Source: Uloborus plumipes
Taxonomy: Eukaryota; Arthropoda; Arachnida; Araneae; Uloboridae
NCBI GenBank assembly: GCA_038373865.1
Contig: JAXGGA010002937.1
Coordinates: 47,825-111,824 of the forward strand
DNA length: 64,000 bases
Direction of reading: 5' to 3'
The position numbers and the translations under genes are program-made. Every line of letters starts with the position of its first letter. The first letter of the stretch is position 1. The notes under the pieces are model-generated. The model saw nothing but the letters and a program-made list of their open reading frames with translations. It was not told the origin of the DNA and did no database searches. Shown here in pieces: positions 9,535 through 22,490 of this stretch.

Positions 9535-12500
9535 TAGGGTGGGTCGAAAAAAAAATTTTTTTTTTTTTCGAAACGCTATACCGCGGAAAACTTGCCTCTA
9601 GGGTAGGTAAGTAAAATGCAGATTAAACAGAGAAAAAAAAAATAGTCCCCAGCTAGCGCATGGCACTTGAAATTTCGATTTTTTTCAAAAATCAAGTCAT
9701 TTTACAAATTTTTTTGCAGTACTCTTTCAAAAATATTTTATTCTGCTATAGCGAAAATCTTTTACTAAAATGGTTAAAAACCACGTGAAAAATGTTAATT
9801 GGTCAAAATCTTTCAATTTGCAGCTGCGCAAAAGCAACAAAAATCGGTAAATTATTGCCTTTCACCGGGGCCATCGTGATTCTCTCCTCTTTCACACGCA
9901 CAGCAGTTCTCGCCTGACGCATCGCCCTGCGAATGACAACCATTAAAGTGTTTTATTGCTCTGTTCACTTTTCCCCCTTCTAATGTTTCAAGCTTTCCAC
10001 CCACTCCCACAATGCATTGTGCGTACGCTTCCCTCACCATTTTGGGACCTTTAACGACCAGGGGTCAGTTTGTGCTCAGACCCAGATAGTGAATGTGGTG
10101 TTTTGATGCGCTGTGGAGCTTCTGTAAATTTTATTGCATTTTGTGATGGATATTTCAAAGAAATTAACTCGAAGTGCGTTCGAGTGTCCTATATTCGGTC
10201 CTCCAAAAGACTTGCCAGTGAATAAGCTTCCTACCTATGAAGATGTTCTTCGGTGCTGTTTCAATGAACAATATAATATCGCCTTAGAGACTAATAAAAC
10301 TGTTAGTTGCTTCAAAGTCGCGAATAGTGTAGCTCCAAAAGTGAAAGCTTTATATGATAAAGCTTCAATACCAACTGTGACAACCTACAGAATCGTCCAA
10401 TTAATAAACTCTTATTATGACAGCTACCGTAAACTAATGAAATCGTTTAAACGGGATAAAGAAAAGGAAACCTTTAAGAAAAAAGTTGATGAATTTAAGA
10501 GCAGAGCACTATTTCTATTTGACATGGCGTCATGTAAGTGCGAAATGACATACTCTTGCATCTGTCAAAAAGTTCCTGAGGTGTGTAAATGCCCCATATT
10601 AATTTCCTGTGCATGCGAAAAAGAGAAGAAAATCCCTACTCTTGAGCTAAAGTTCATGTATTTTCAAAGAAATATTGGTAAAGGTAAAATTGGAAGTGTT
10701 GATATTAAAGAAACAAAAAAAATTACTAAAAGATATTAAAGAAAATTAACTGAACAAAGGAGATCCAAAATTCAGTTGATATCCCAGCCGTCATGCTCGA
10801 AAAGTGCTGATATGAAAAGTAGTTCGTCCGAAGAAATTGAAAATGAAAGTGATAAAAATTTTGAAGGTTCTGAGTCGTCATCTGGAACTAAGCCCCGTTG
10901 GCAGATGCGCATACGACTGAAAAATACGGCATTAACCTCTGATCGCTTCGGAATTTCGGACAGAGCAGCGGCTGCTGTAGCCTCAAGCGTGTTGAAAGAT
11001 GTTGGTATAGTTTCTGATGAAGACCACTCCAACGTTATTGACAAAAGCAAAATTAGAAGAGAGAAAAAAGCAAAACGTGGAGAACTTCAGAGCCTGAGCA
11101 AAGAAGAACGCAGTCCCCTCCAAGGACTTTATTTTGATGGAAGGAAGGACAACACCCTTGTTATTGAGAAAATCAATCGAAAACATTTTCGACGAACTGT
11201 AAAAGAGGAACATTATTCCTTAATTCAAGAACCTGGCTCCGTGTATGTTGGCCACGTTACACCCTCAAGTGGAGCTGCTCAGCGCGTCGCCGAAAGGATT
11301 ATCTCGCATTTGACTGAGGATGGTTTTTCCTTAGACGAGCTAGATGTTGTAGGATGTGATGGCACAGCTACTAACACGGGTTGGAGAACAGGTGTCATAC
11401 GTTATTTTGAACAACACGTTAAAAGACCTCTACAGTGGGGAATTTGTCTTTTGCACTTTAACGAGTTGCCGTTCCGACACTTGTTTCAAGAGTTGGATGG
11501 TGAAACGACTGGACCAAAAAATTTTAGTGGCCCAATTGGTAAACAACTTAATATGTGCGAGAAGCTTCCAATAGTAGTTTTTGAAAGCATTGATTTTGAA
11601 GCACCAGATATAGATGTGAATATTTTAAGCAAGGACCAAAAATATCTGCTAGAAATAAGTCATGCTATTAAATCAGGCCCTGTGGATTTATCTGTTTGTG
11701 AACCAGGCCCACTTTCCCACTCACGATGGCTTACATTAGCTAACAGAGTTTTAAGACTCTATGTCAGTTTGGACACCCTTCTGATGAACACAAACTGTTA
11801 GTTAATTTCATTCTGAAATCATACATGCCTGTATGGTTCAGAATAAAAAAAAGTAAGCACCTAACAGATGGTCCTGCCCATGTTTTTGAAGTAATAAAAT
11901 CCACTAGGTATCTACCAGATAATTTGGTTAGTATAATTGACCCTGTGATTGAAAGAAATGCATTTTTTGCTCATCCAGAGCACTTGCTTCTTAGGATGAT
12001 AGTAGATGAAAGAAAACATATTAGAGAGTTAGGTTTTAGAAAAATCATAAAATCTCGAAAATTATCCTCAAAAACAGAATCAATCAGGTGTTTTCGACCA
12101 CCAAAAATCAACTTCCAGGCAACGGACTACACTGAAATAATTAATTGGAGCACCACTGCACTCACACCCCCTCCATTGTTACGGAAAGTATCTGATGATG
12201 AAATCAGAGCTAAAATCAATGCTGGCGAAACTGCTGATGAATGGAACTTCGGTAAGTTCCCTTGCCACACTCAAGCTGTTGAACGCTGCGTTAAGTTAGT
12301 AACTGAAGCAGCTAAAAAAGTCGTCGGCACCAAGAACCGAGATGGTTTTATAAGATCCACCCTAGCATCCAGAGCATCGATGCCAACTTTTTCCAGCAAG
12401 TGCAGCTTCAACTTACCCGCTCCAAAATAGTGAGACTGTTTGCAATGTAATTATTTCTTTCTTTCTTTTTTCCTTTATTATTTCTTAAAATTTTTGGTAA

Positions 12501-12965
12501 ATATGTTGCAATAATAATAGTAAAGATTTATATGTTCCTTTGATATTTTTTTCATGGCCATTCTATTAAAACTGTTATGTGAAGTAAAAAAAAAGTAGTC
12601 TTTAAACACACAGGTTCTTTAAGGAACTATATGCATCTTAAACGCAATAACTAACCGTTTTTTAAATCTTTTGCGACAACGTAAATGGAAAGATTTTGAA
12701 CAGGTAAATTTTTTTTGCGTTTTTAAACCATTTTAATTAAAGATTTTCGCTATAGTAGAGTAAAATATTATTGAAAAGATTCTGTAAAAAAAATTGAAAA
12801 ATGACTTGATTTTTGCAAAAAATCGAAATTTCAAGTGCCATGCGCTAGCTGGGGACTAATTTTTTTTTCTCTATTTAATCTGCATTTTACTTACCTACAC
12901 TAGAGGCAAGTTTTCCGCGGTATAGCGTTTCGAAAAAAAAAAAAAATTTTTTTCGACCCACCCTA
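9535..12965 (+). mobile_element. 3.4-kb DNA transposon with ~280-bp TIRs and 8-bp TSD
   Basis: The left end TAGGGTGGGTCGAAAA and the right end in inverted orientation are collinear for about 280 bp (9535-9820 and 12685-12965), including CGCTATACCGCGG, AGTCCCCAGCTAGCGC and CTATAGCGAAAATC. The octamer CTATGTAG flanks both sides (9527-9534 and 12966-12973). The interior holds one long transposase-like gene (10146-12430) carrying one stop and one frameshift. Long TIRs, 8-bp TSD and a CxxH plus SRW-type transposase suggest a hAT-related cut-and-paste element. I recognise the protein as a common uncharacterised arthropod family but cannot name the superfamily. Confidence 0.88.
10146..12430 (+). pseudogene. 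Transposase-like gene of the 9535-12965 element
   Basis: Start chosen at ATG 10146 (MDISKKLTRSAFECPIF). The frame runs to TAA at 10737, continues in the same frame to about 11778, then shifts by one base and continues from about 11780 to 12430; about 760 codons in all. The N-terminal part has a Cys cluster (CKCEMTYSCICQ, then CACE), probably zinc-binding. The central part has FDGRKD, EEHY, GCDGT followed by NTG, then CLLHFNELPFRHLF. Later come SHSRWLT and FPCHTQAVERCVKLVTEA. By analogy with hAT-like RNase-H transposases, the D in CDGT, the CLLH (C-x2-H) and the SRW could be equivalents of hAT core motifs; that is inference. Long uninterrupted stretches beside just two lesions point to recent death. 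Confidence 0.8.
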
Positions 12966-12973
12966 CTATGTAG

Positions 12974-13187
12974 TAGCTCGTTTTGAACAGAATAACATAC
13001 ACTCTAATTTGACATACAATGTAAAAAATTCTCGAAAAAGAAGTTTTTTTTTCACAAGCGTTAAAAATTTTAAATGACATTTTTTCTTAAAAGTGATGTC
13101 CTAAAAAAGCTTAAAAATGTAGTTTTTAATTAATACATGCGATAAAATGAATGCATGGTAAAAGTGAGACCGTGAATGCATCAAAAG
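12974..13187. other. Short spacer between two related elements
   Basis: AT-rich, no gene. It separates the TAGGGTGGG-ended autonomous-type element from the TAGGGTGGGCCG-ended element that follows. Confidence 0.5.
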
Positions 13188-16053
13188 TAGGGTGGGCCGA
13201 AAAAAACATTTTTGAAATCCATTTTTGGATAGTGCTCAAAAGTTGCTGCATGAACTAGTTAGAACACACAAAAAATGTCTCGAATATTAAACAATATATA
13301 GCCGACCCAATTTGCCCATGAAAATCAAAAATAAGAGAAAAAATGCATTTTTGTTTAAAAAAAATCAAAAAATAAATTCCTAATATTTTATTGAGATACA
13401 ATATAAATGTTACATAATGAACCAGTAACTGTCTATAAAATGTTTATCGATTTTGGTGAATATTTAGCAACGCCTTTTTGACATCGAAAGTAGGAGAAAA
13501 ATGAAAAAAATACTATCTTTTCCAAAAAGAATCAGTACGATAAGAATTCAACTGCTTTCTTTTATGGCAAGACATAATCAAGACAAATACTATTATTCAG
13601 TAATCAGATTATTGATATCTTTCATATCCAAAGCCTAAATAGTGCAGTCAGTTTTCTTAAACTTGACCACTGGATTGTTTTCAGAATATTTTAAATACTG
13701 TCCGAAAAGTACAGAACCTGAATGTTGTCCCTTTTTGCAATCATACATTTCCAGAATAAGCTACCTTAATGGCAACTAATTATAGCCTGTGTAACCAGAG
13801 GAGGCAGCTGGAAGTGAAATTTCCCCTGATGGTTGTCATAGTTACGGCGCTATGGACTTTTCTCCCACTTAGCTTTTGCAACAATGGTTAAATGCAAACG
13901 ATTGAAATTGTTTTGTGCTTAAACTATTATTCAATCAACGTTAAAAGAATACTTTTTGAAGTATTTATATAACGGATACTCATGATGGAAGGTCTTGCTG
14001 AAACAAACTATTTAGCACTATACTCGACTGCAACCGTTTTTGACAAAAACATCGTGGCGTCAGCGTGACGTTTGCGTGACGTTAGCCTATGAAAAACGAG
14101 CTAGATAAAACTTCACAGCCTACTTGGCGAATTAGAGGAGATCGCTAACTGCTTGTGAGCTCTTATTGGCTTCTCCCGTAGTGACGTTGAGTGTCAAGTT
14201 AAGTTGCTTTCTAGTATTGATTTTTTATAAAACGTTTAGAAATAACTGAGATACGATGACATAAATGAGAGCGTAAGCCTAATTCGATGAACATAAAATA
14301 AATGAAATGCTTCAACAGCAGTGTATAAAAAAAGAGTGAAACTGTTGTCTTTCGTGCGGTTTCCATGGAGACGCCTATTTTAAAGTAACCGAGTATAGCA
14401 TGTAGCAGACATATAGTCTATTGTTAAGGTCTTTTAACGTGTGTCTTAAGTAAACGAATTACTCCACCTTTCCATACCGTAGACTTTCAATGTATATATT
14501 TTTTGATACTCGTGGACTCTAAATTGATAAATATTATTTCTTAATCAGTAGTAAAGTTATCGTAGAAACACCAGCATTAGTTGAGTGCCTTCTACCAACC
14601 AGAGAATTAAACTGGAACCGGAGTTGAAAAAATGAACATCGTGTATAAGATACGTTTTATTTGAGTGTGATCAGTTTTAGAAATCAGTATACAAATATCA
14701 CTTTCTCTTTACGTACAATTTTCGTTGTATTTCAGTTAGCTAATTTTAAAACTACTTTTTATTTATCTAATTTAGGGTTTCGCAAGCCTATTTAGAAATT
14801 TTTCCAAACTATCCAAAAACAAACTTCACATAAAAGTTTTTTCAGCCCACCTTACTGACTACTGCAAACCTTTTGTAACGCTTATATATAGACATTTCAA
14901 GTCCATTATAAAATCTTATGCTGCTCGGCAACTATATGAAGCAGATTTATGCTAGTTGATGTGGTTTGAAATAAAAATGAAATAGAACTGCCAGAATTCT
15001 GGAGAATTTATTATTTCTCTTGTAAGGCAGTTTTCAGAGAAACTAAAGTTTAAACAAAGTTAAAGTCTCAAACAATACATATAATCATATCGAACATCTA
15101 TTGATATATAATGTCACATTCACTAAAAAATACATTCAAGAGCTGACGTGCATTTCAGTGCTAGAAAAAAGAGGACGAAAAGCTCAAACGGAGTATGATT
15201 CTTTGACTTCCTAAACTCAATTTCGAAACGGCTTTTTATGTTGATGTATATAGTTGATTGCTCAAACAGTGCTGTAACAGAGCTATCTCTTACAATGTAC
15301 CTGAAAAGACTTGAAAGAAATGTGCAAAGATCAGCTTACAGAATTAGCTTCCGAGTCCCCCCGAGTTTCCCTGTCAGCTCTCACAAATTGTCTGTCGTAC
15401 GTTTTGTAAAACACATATTTTAACGTGTGACGAAAGTTTGGTGAAACTGCACGAGATAGATACATTTGTGCCAAATTTCAAGCTAGAGAAAACTTTCCAT
15501 CGCATGACAAAAAGGTCCGATATTGTTCGAACACCTAATAGTCAATATACATGACGTGTTATAAAAATTTCTAATTTGTAGATTTAAAAAAAAATTCTCT
15601 CTTCAGCTAATTTCAGAAAATATGTGATACTACTACAGAATAATCGAATAATTACTATGATTATTATCACTATTTAATTGTATAATGAATTGATTTCGAA
15701 AAATAATTTCTACACTGCTCGTTTTAGAAAATCTGATTTTTTCATTTTCCCCCAATTTTGATGCTAGAAAAGCGCCGTTGAATATATACCAAAATCGATA
15801 AAACATTTTAGGGACGCTTACTGGTTCATTATATATAATATTTTCATAAAATTCCAGTAAAATGTTTGGAATTTATTTATTTCTTGCAAAAAAAAATTCT
15901 GTTATTTTCTGTATTTCGTGGTCAAGGGCTAGATATTTTTTAATATTCAAGAATTTTTTGGTAATTCTAACTAGTTCATGAAGCAACTTTTACGTGCATT
16001 GCAAAAATGGATTGCCAAAAAAAAAACTTTTTGGCCTTTTTCGTCAGACCCTA
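13188..16053. mobile_element. Non-autonomous relative of the TAGGGTGGG element
   Basis: The left end TAGGGTGGGCCGAAAA matches the first 16 bases of the 9535 element nearly exactly. The right end, inverted, is TAGGGTCTGACGAAAA; inner parts of both ends share ATCCATTTTTG and AAAGTTGC followed by CATGAACTAGTTAGAA, giving TIRs of roughly 100 bp. Flanking octamers ATCAAAAG and ATCATAAA agree at 6 of 8. The 2.9-kb interior has no transposase and includes a nested promoter-like repeat at 14033-14212. Confidence 0.65.
14033..14212 (+). repeat. Copy of MITE core with CRE-like TGACG sites
   Basis: Matches the interior of 45912-46203 in inverted orientation: GACAAAAACAT, GTCAGCGTGACG, ACGAGCTAGATAAAAC, CAGCCTACTTGGCGAA, GCTTGTGAGCTCTTATTGG and CCGTAGTGACGTT. 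Several TGACG half-sites and an inverted CCAAT (ATTGG) occur in one short block. The ends are not preserved as in the partner; a weak CTATACTCG inverted pair at 14022 and near 14399 may mark a larger host MITE. Confidence 0.7.
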
Positions 16054-16954
16054 ATCATAAATCACCGCAAATAATGAGAGGAAAATTTTTATTAATTTTG
16101 CTAAAAATTTGCTTCACGATGTTATCTCAGGCTTTGTGGGAGCTACAAAGTTCTATACGAGTAATAGCTCATTTTAAAAGGAATTGCATGCACTTTAATT
16201 TGATTTGTAACTTCAATAACTTTTGTAAAAAAATATTTCACATTTTTTCATTTTAAAATTTAAAACTTTTTGAAATAATGCCCATCGAAAATTTTGCAAC
16301 GTATATGTGATCTTTAGTGTATTTTATAAAAATTTTCCAAGTAGAACCATAAAGGTGTCACCAGTTACATCAGTAAACAAAAACTTAAGCAAAACCAACA
16401 AAATATTCCAACATGAAAAGGTAATTCAGCATTTAAATGCACAAAAATTAAAGGATGTCGCAGACACGTGTTTCAGCTTTACAAGAAATGCCTTTTTCAA
16501 CGCAAAAAATGTGAGTTTATGGGGGAAAAAAACCCGACAAATGATTTTTTCAGCTTCTTAGCTTTTATATTAAGTTATAAAACGGAAAAAAATTAGTCCT
16601 TTTTCGGTAAAATAGCAAAAATGTGCGTTGTCTAATCTTTTTGAACATTTAAAAAGTCGAGTTGATAGGTTAAGTTCAGTACAGCCTTAGCTAGTCACCC
16701 AAAGAGTTTTTTTTTAATTCGCGAACATTTAAAATAACTCATGTGATACTATTTCCGACACCAAAAGATGCGATTGCTGATCTTAAAATGCATGTTTTTG
16801 GGTGCATGAAACTTAGAGGTAAAATGCCTCAAAAATTGCTCAACACTCATGTAAAAATATCGGTCTTTTTGCAGAATAGTTTGAAAAACCATAAAACCAA
16901 TTCTGGTCATAAATATTTGTTTCTTTTTTCAATATCAGGCCAGAAACTTTAAAT
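16054..16954. other. AT-rich spacer, no gene
   Basis: Several frames of 60-90 codons exist, but they are Lys/Phe/Ile/Asn-rich, unrelated to any family I know and typical of AT-rich non-coding DNA. Confidence 0.5.
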
Positions 16955-17097
16955 ACAATGTAAAAATAGATGTTGCTATTGCAGTACAATACAGCTAATT
17001 TCACACTAATTTTACATTATAAAATGTGACATTGCAAATTTACAGTAGTAGACTGTAAAATTGCTAGTTTACAGTAATAAACTGTAAAATTACTAAA
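16955..17097. mobile_element. Partial mariner-type MITE, family A
   Basis: GTACAATACAGC, ACAGTAGTAGACTGTAAAA and TTTACAGTAATAAACTG units without complete termini; lies 150 bp from a second copy starting at 17252. Confidence 0.6.
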
Positions 17098-19287
17098 AAG
17101 AAATTCTTTCGAAGTTATATAGCAGTGCTAAAAGAGCGCAAGTTCCATCCTTTGCATACTTCATATAAAAGTTTTCGTGCTCTCCTGCAATGTAATTAAA
17201 ATAGACTTACGTTAGTCTGGATTTGAGGTACAGAATTAATCATAAACGATACACTAAAAAACGAAAGTTGTTTTTACAGTATAATACAGCTAATTTTATA
17301 GTAATAAACTGTAAAAATTGCAAATTTTACAGTAATAAACAGAAATTTCTACTTTTAGAGTACTGAACTGTAAAATTGCTAATTTTACTGTAATAAACTA
17401 AAATGGTTAACTTAACAGTTTATTTCCGTGCATTTTACAGTTTTAAACTGGAACCTCTGTTGTAAATTTTACAGCAATAATCTGTAAATTGCTAACTTAC
17501 AGTAAAAACTCCAAAATTGCTAGTTTTACAGGTTATTACTGTGCATATTACAGTTTTAAATTGGAACAACGACTGCCAGTATTATACTGTAAAAACTAGA
17601 GATGGAACGAAGCGGCATTTGGCCGAAGCGCCGAATACCGAAGCTTCGGCTGGCGCACATATTGAAGTTTTTGGATTAAATGCATAATAAATGCGTAGAG
17701 TTTTATACTTTTCTCCATATGTTTTACTATTCTTAGCGTTACACAATATTTTCAGCTTACTGGGTCATTCTTAAATTAATTTCACTAATTAAAAGTTTTC
17801 TTGTTTTGTTTTGCTTTGTACTGCTAGTACAAGAAAAGACGACATTACTATTTTTGTATTGCAAATTAGTAGTAGGAAGCTCTACTTGGAACATGAAAAG
17901 CTCAGTCTGCAATTCAGTTGATGTTTTATAACGAAAAAACTGATATGATCATGTATTATCAGAGGCGTAGCTAGGGGGGCCAGCGCCCGTGGCGTACTTC
18001 GGAAATCGCGCCCCCCTCTGGTTCACGTTGATGGGAGGTCACAGCAGTGACCTCCCAAAACAGTTCCTTATCCAGTAAATTTTGATTGATCGATTGAAAA
18101 AAAATTGAGACAACATTACAACTTTGATTTATTTTTTCTTTAAAAAATGTTTTTAATGATGTCCAATCTTAATTCTCATTAGATTGTATGGTATGAACGC
18201 TTACTCGTATTTTAATGTCTGGTACAAAATTGGAATTTTCCCTTTCATAACAAATTTAATTCAGGGAGCCTCTCCCTCTCCCAATCATTTCACATAAAAT
18301 CAATAAAACCAATAACACCTGCACTTCGTCGCTAAACTTTTTTTTTCTTCATACAGCTTTAATTCAAAATACAATTTGTTTCAAAACGATAGAAAAATAT
18401 ATACAATAAACATAATTTTCACATTTAAAATAAAAATCACAACTTTTGAACAATTCTAGTATAATTAGGAAAGCAAATCAAATATAATTAATCTGAAATT
18501 GGCTCAATAAATACGACCCATAATATACTGGAAAAATAAAAGTTCTACATATTTGATACTCTTAGAGTGCGGTTATTTTTACAAATAAGACTTTGCATGC
18601 TTTACATTACTTATTATTATGTGAATAAATAATTAACGTAGATAAAACTTCACTCCTATTTCATACATTACCTTTAGAAAGCTGTGCTTTTTTCTCTCTA
18701 CAAACAGCGAAAATAAGCAGATACGCAAAACTTCACAATTCAAACTTTAGTAAAGATCTTTCTACTTTGGAAGTTTAACTATCATTTTTAAACTGTAAAT
18801 GAGCTATTATCTTTTTTTTCCATTAAAAAAAAAAAAATATATATATATATATATAAGTTAAAAATAATTCATTGACGAATGAAAAAATGCTTAACATTTG
18901 TTGTTGTCTTAAATTTTATCAGCAACAACAGAAAAATTTAATCCATTTTTATAAGTGCTATTTTATCATTTTACCATATTTTTCACAAAATGGAAATTTA
19001 ACTGACAGAGAGATCCATAAAGTTTCTTTACAAAGTTTTGCATGAACATAAAGCTTTAAAATTTTGATTTTGTGGAAACATAAAAAAAAAGAAACACGAT
19101 CCTAAATTCTTACCTTTGTATTTAATCTGAAACTGTTAATTTGCTTCAAATTTATGTAAAACAATGCCTGTAATATTGAAAACATCTGCATTTTAACGTA
19201 AAATAACCATTTCTCAAGCCAAAAATATTAACTTTTAAAGGCATTTGAATAACTTCTCTTTTTTAGTTGAATTTGCTGCGCAATTCA

Positions 19288-21860
19288 TTAAAATTCAGCT
19301 TTTCTAGCTTTGACTGATGCAAATTCATTTACCAATTCATCTAAGTTTAATTTTTCGACTTCCTCATGCTCGATTGAAATTATTGCAAGGTTTGACAAAC
19401 GCTCTTGTCCCATTGAGCCTCGCAAATAATTTTTTATTAATTTGAGTTTACTAAAACTTCGTTCACAAGAAGCTACCGTAACAGGGAGGGTTAGATATAT
19501 CCTAAGCGCAATTTGAATATTTGGATAAATGTCTCCCAGTGAGAACTCTTCTATTTTTTCTAGTAGATCCAGTGGGGTGGCTTTGTCAAGATCCAACAGC
19601 TCTTTCGCTTGTAATTTGAAAGTGTCAATTTCATATGAAAGTTCAACAGAGTCAATGTCATTGGAATACTTTACGCTAAAATCAGCAGCATATTGTTTAA
19701 GATCCGTCAAAGACTCGTTTTTTAAAGCTGGACCTGTCAAAAAATAGAAATCGTCAGATATTGTAGCCATTGCTTTATATCTCGTTGTGAGTTCCGATAA
19801 GATGCGGTCCAAAACTGCATTAACCTCTCTTTTAAACTCGTTGATAGGACTGAGAGAGCACGAATCTTCATCTTCAGCTCTTGCACCTGTGAGTTTTCTA
19901 ATTGCTATTTTTCTTCTTTTTTCAGGCAAATGGGCACTAATGCCCATTTCTTTCGCAGTTTCTGTAGCAAATGACATTTCTCTCTCAATCCCTTCATCTC
20001 TTATTAGCTGAATGGTCTTCGAGAGTCCCTCTATCATTTTGCTTGCCGTACCGATCGAAACAGACTCTTTTTGCAGAGCTCTATTGATTTTGACGATAGA
20101 CACGAGGATTCTTTCCCAAATTTCCAAAAGACAGAGAAATTTGTAATTGATTTGCGTTATTAATCCCTGAGCTCCTACTGTAGTTTCTAAATTCCACTTC
20201 TCTCGATCTGTCATTTCGTTCAGAACTGAATATATTTCTTTCACTCTTCTCTTTAAAGCGCTTACAGCTCTTCTTTTCGTAGACCATCTTGTTTGACAGT
20301 GTCCTTTTAGAGTGATGCCACTGTTACTCAGTGCAAGTTGCCACCTTCTTGTTGAGCCACTAAAAAAGTTAAACACGTTTTAAACAGTTCCAAAAAATCC
20401 AATCATCACAGGTGAAATCGCAGCAGCATGTGCACCTATCAAATTTAAACTGTGAGCTGCACGTGGCACATAGCGAGCTTGATCATTTTGTCGCAAAATC
20501 TGGGCTTGAACACCATTATATTTTCCCGCCATATTACTGCCGTTGTCGTATCCTTGCCCCGACAGTTGGCAATACTGAGATCATCCTCATTTAATTTTTG
20601 AAAGATATCACCGGAAAGACCTTCTCCCGTTTTCTCATTTGTGCTGATGAAGTCAATAAAACTTTCATTAATTTGACATGTTCCTCCTGATACATTAACA
20701 AACCGAATAATCTGACTCATCTGCTCAGTGCGAGCACTGTCTGGAGTGCAGTCAAATATTATAGAAAAGTATTTGGCTGACTTAACTTTTTCTAAGATTT
20801 GATGTTCAACTTTTCTTCCAATCAAAAAAATCACTTCATTCTGTATTTGAGGTGAAAAATAACTAAGCGCTTGTTTTTTAGCTTTGACATAGGCCATGTG
20901 TTCGGCTAATTTAATGTGATAGTGACTGATTAGCTCCAAAGTGCTTAAGAAAACGCCACTGCCTGGTTCTCCGATTATTTCCTTCTTTGATGTTCCCCGA
21001 AGAGGTAAATTATTCTTGACACAAAATAGAATGACATCAACTACCACTTTAACAATATTTCTCCACTTTTGAATCTTGTTTTGGATTTCTTCTTAAATTT
21101 CAGCATCAATATTTTTTTTTAATTTTAAACGTTTTTGCAAATCTTTCCATTCAATGCTGCACAACCTATGGCTAGAAGAGTTTTCATGGTGATAAAGAAC
21201 TGGGTTTAAATGTTTCCAATCTTTAAAACCTTTGTTGATGTCAGAAAATGATGAAGTCTTTCCCTGTTGACTTTTCCCAAAAAGGAGACAAGGGAAACAA
21301 AACAGAGCACCTTCTGATTTACTGTATAAGAGCCAATTTCTTCGAACTCGTTCACCGTTTGCTAGAGTTTTGTAAAACCATTTTGCATCTAGATGCCTAA
21401 CCTCATCCGAGTCAGGGAATACGAATGTTGATAGGTCAACTGTTTGTGGTCCATGATCAACCAGAAGCAGTCTTACCTTATCACTAATTTCAGGAAAGCC
21501 AGGCCATTGCTTTGGATCGTCGTAAATGATTTCCTCTATTGTCGTGCAGTATTCTTCTGCAGTTGAGTCAAAATCATGGGGATCTTTCAATGATATATCC
21601 TCATTTGGGCTTGAAACAGACATCCTCTCTTCTATCAACCTGCTATCTTCGACTGATGGAGCATTGTCCACACATAAATCAGCAGAAGTTGATGGTGGAC
21701 AATCAACTTGGTGGTGGTGGTCAGTTTTTTCCGCAATATCAGAAAATTCCTGCTTCGCGTCATTTTCATCTTTAGAGCTTGTAATGGCACTTAAGTCTTG
21801 TTCATTAGGCTTTAGCCAATTTTTAAAGTAACTTTTAAAGTCACACAGCTGCTTTTAAAG
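19288..21860 (-). pseudogene. hAT transposase, ZMYM1-like, with three lesions
   Basis: Read on the minus strand from about 21860 (no clear ATG; an upstream exon or a lost start is possible) to a stop at 19288, about 850 codons. Order: acidic N-terminus; TTF/BED-like zinc region around 21350-21170 (NWLLYSKSEGALFCFPCLLF, then HENSSSHRLC); catalytic start FDCTPDSARTEQM near 20750; second Asp region GQGYDNGSNMAGKYNGVQ near 20540 followed by AAHSLNLIGAHA; hAT dimerisation region at the C-terminus (PVTVASCERSFSKLKLIKN, 19480-19420). Lesions: TAA at 21093-21095, a one-base shift in the C-run near 20557 (the open frame loses the second Asp motif), and TAA at 20380-20382. The family is well known as domestication-prone hAT in animals; this copy cannot make full-length protein. 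Confidence 0.9.
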
Positions 21861-22490
21861 TCACTGTGATTTAATTTCTGCTGTTAATTAACAATTTAAA
21901 GTTAATTGATAAATCAAATATAATGTTTAAATCTACCGTTGTTGTAAACGCATAAAAATAAATAAATAAATAAATACAGGATTGTGCCAATTAATGTAAA
22001 AAAGTGAATTCTAATAAGTTTTTATCACCCGCTCCAATCATAGAAGATTACAAGCTGCAAAAATATTACACACGGATGCGTAATAAAATGTTTACTATTG
22101 TGTCTATAGTAAAAGAAACGTGGAAATGTGCATTGAAATTCAATAATCGTTTCTAACAAATCTCTCCCCTCTCGACTTTGAGAAATACGTACCTACATAC
22201 ATTATTTTTTTGCTAGTTTTTGCCAAAGAAAAATTGTTGCCAACTTTAAAGTTATTTATGTTAGTGTAAAATCCCCCTACAAAACTATGTATCCGAACTG
22301 TTTTCAAAATGATAACGACAATTTTGCCAATTTTTTGATGTCGTGGAAAAATGATATTTCAGATGTATGGTAATTAATTGATATGATATCGGGGAACAAG
22401 CGGCAAGAAAGGAGCGGAAAAGGGCGGTTTGCTTCTTTTGATAGGATAGGCACGGTCAATTTCAGGTCAGCCTATTGGCGTCATATAGCT

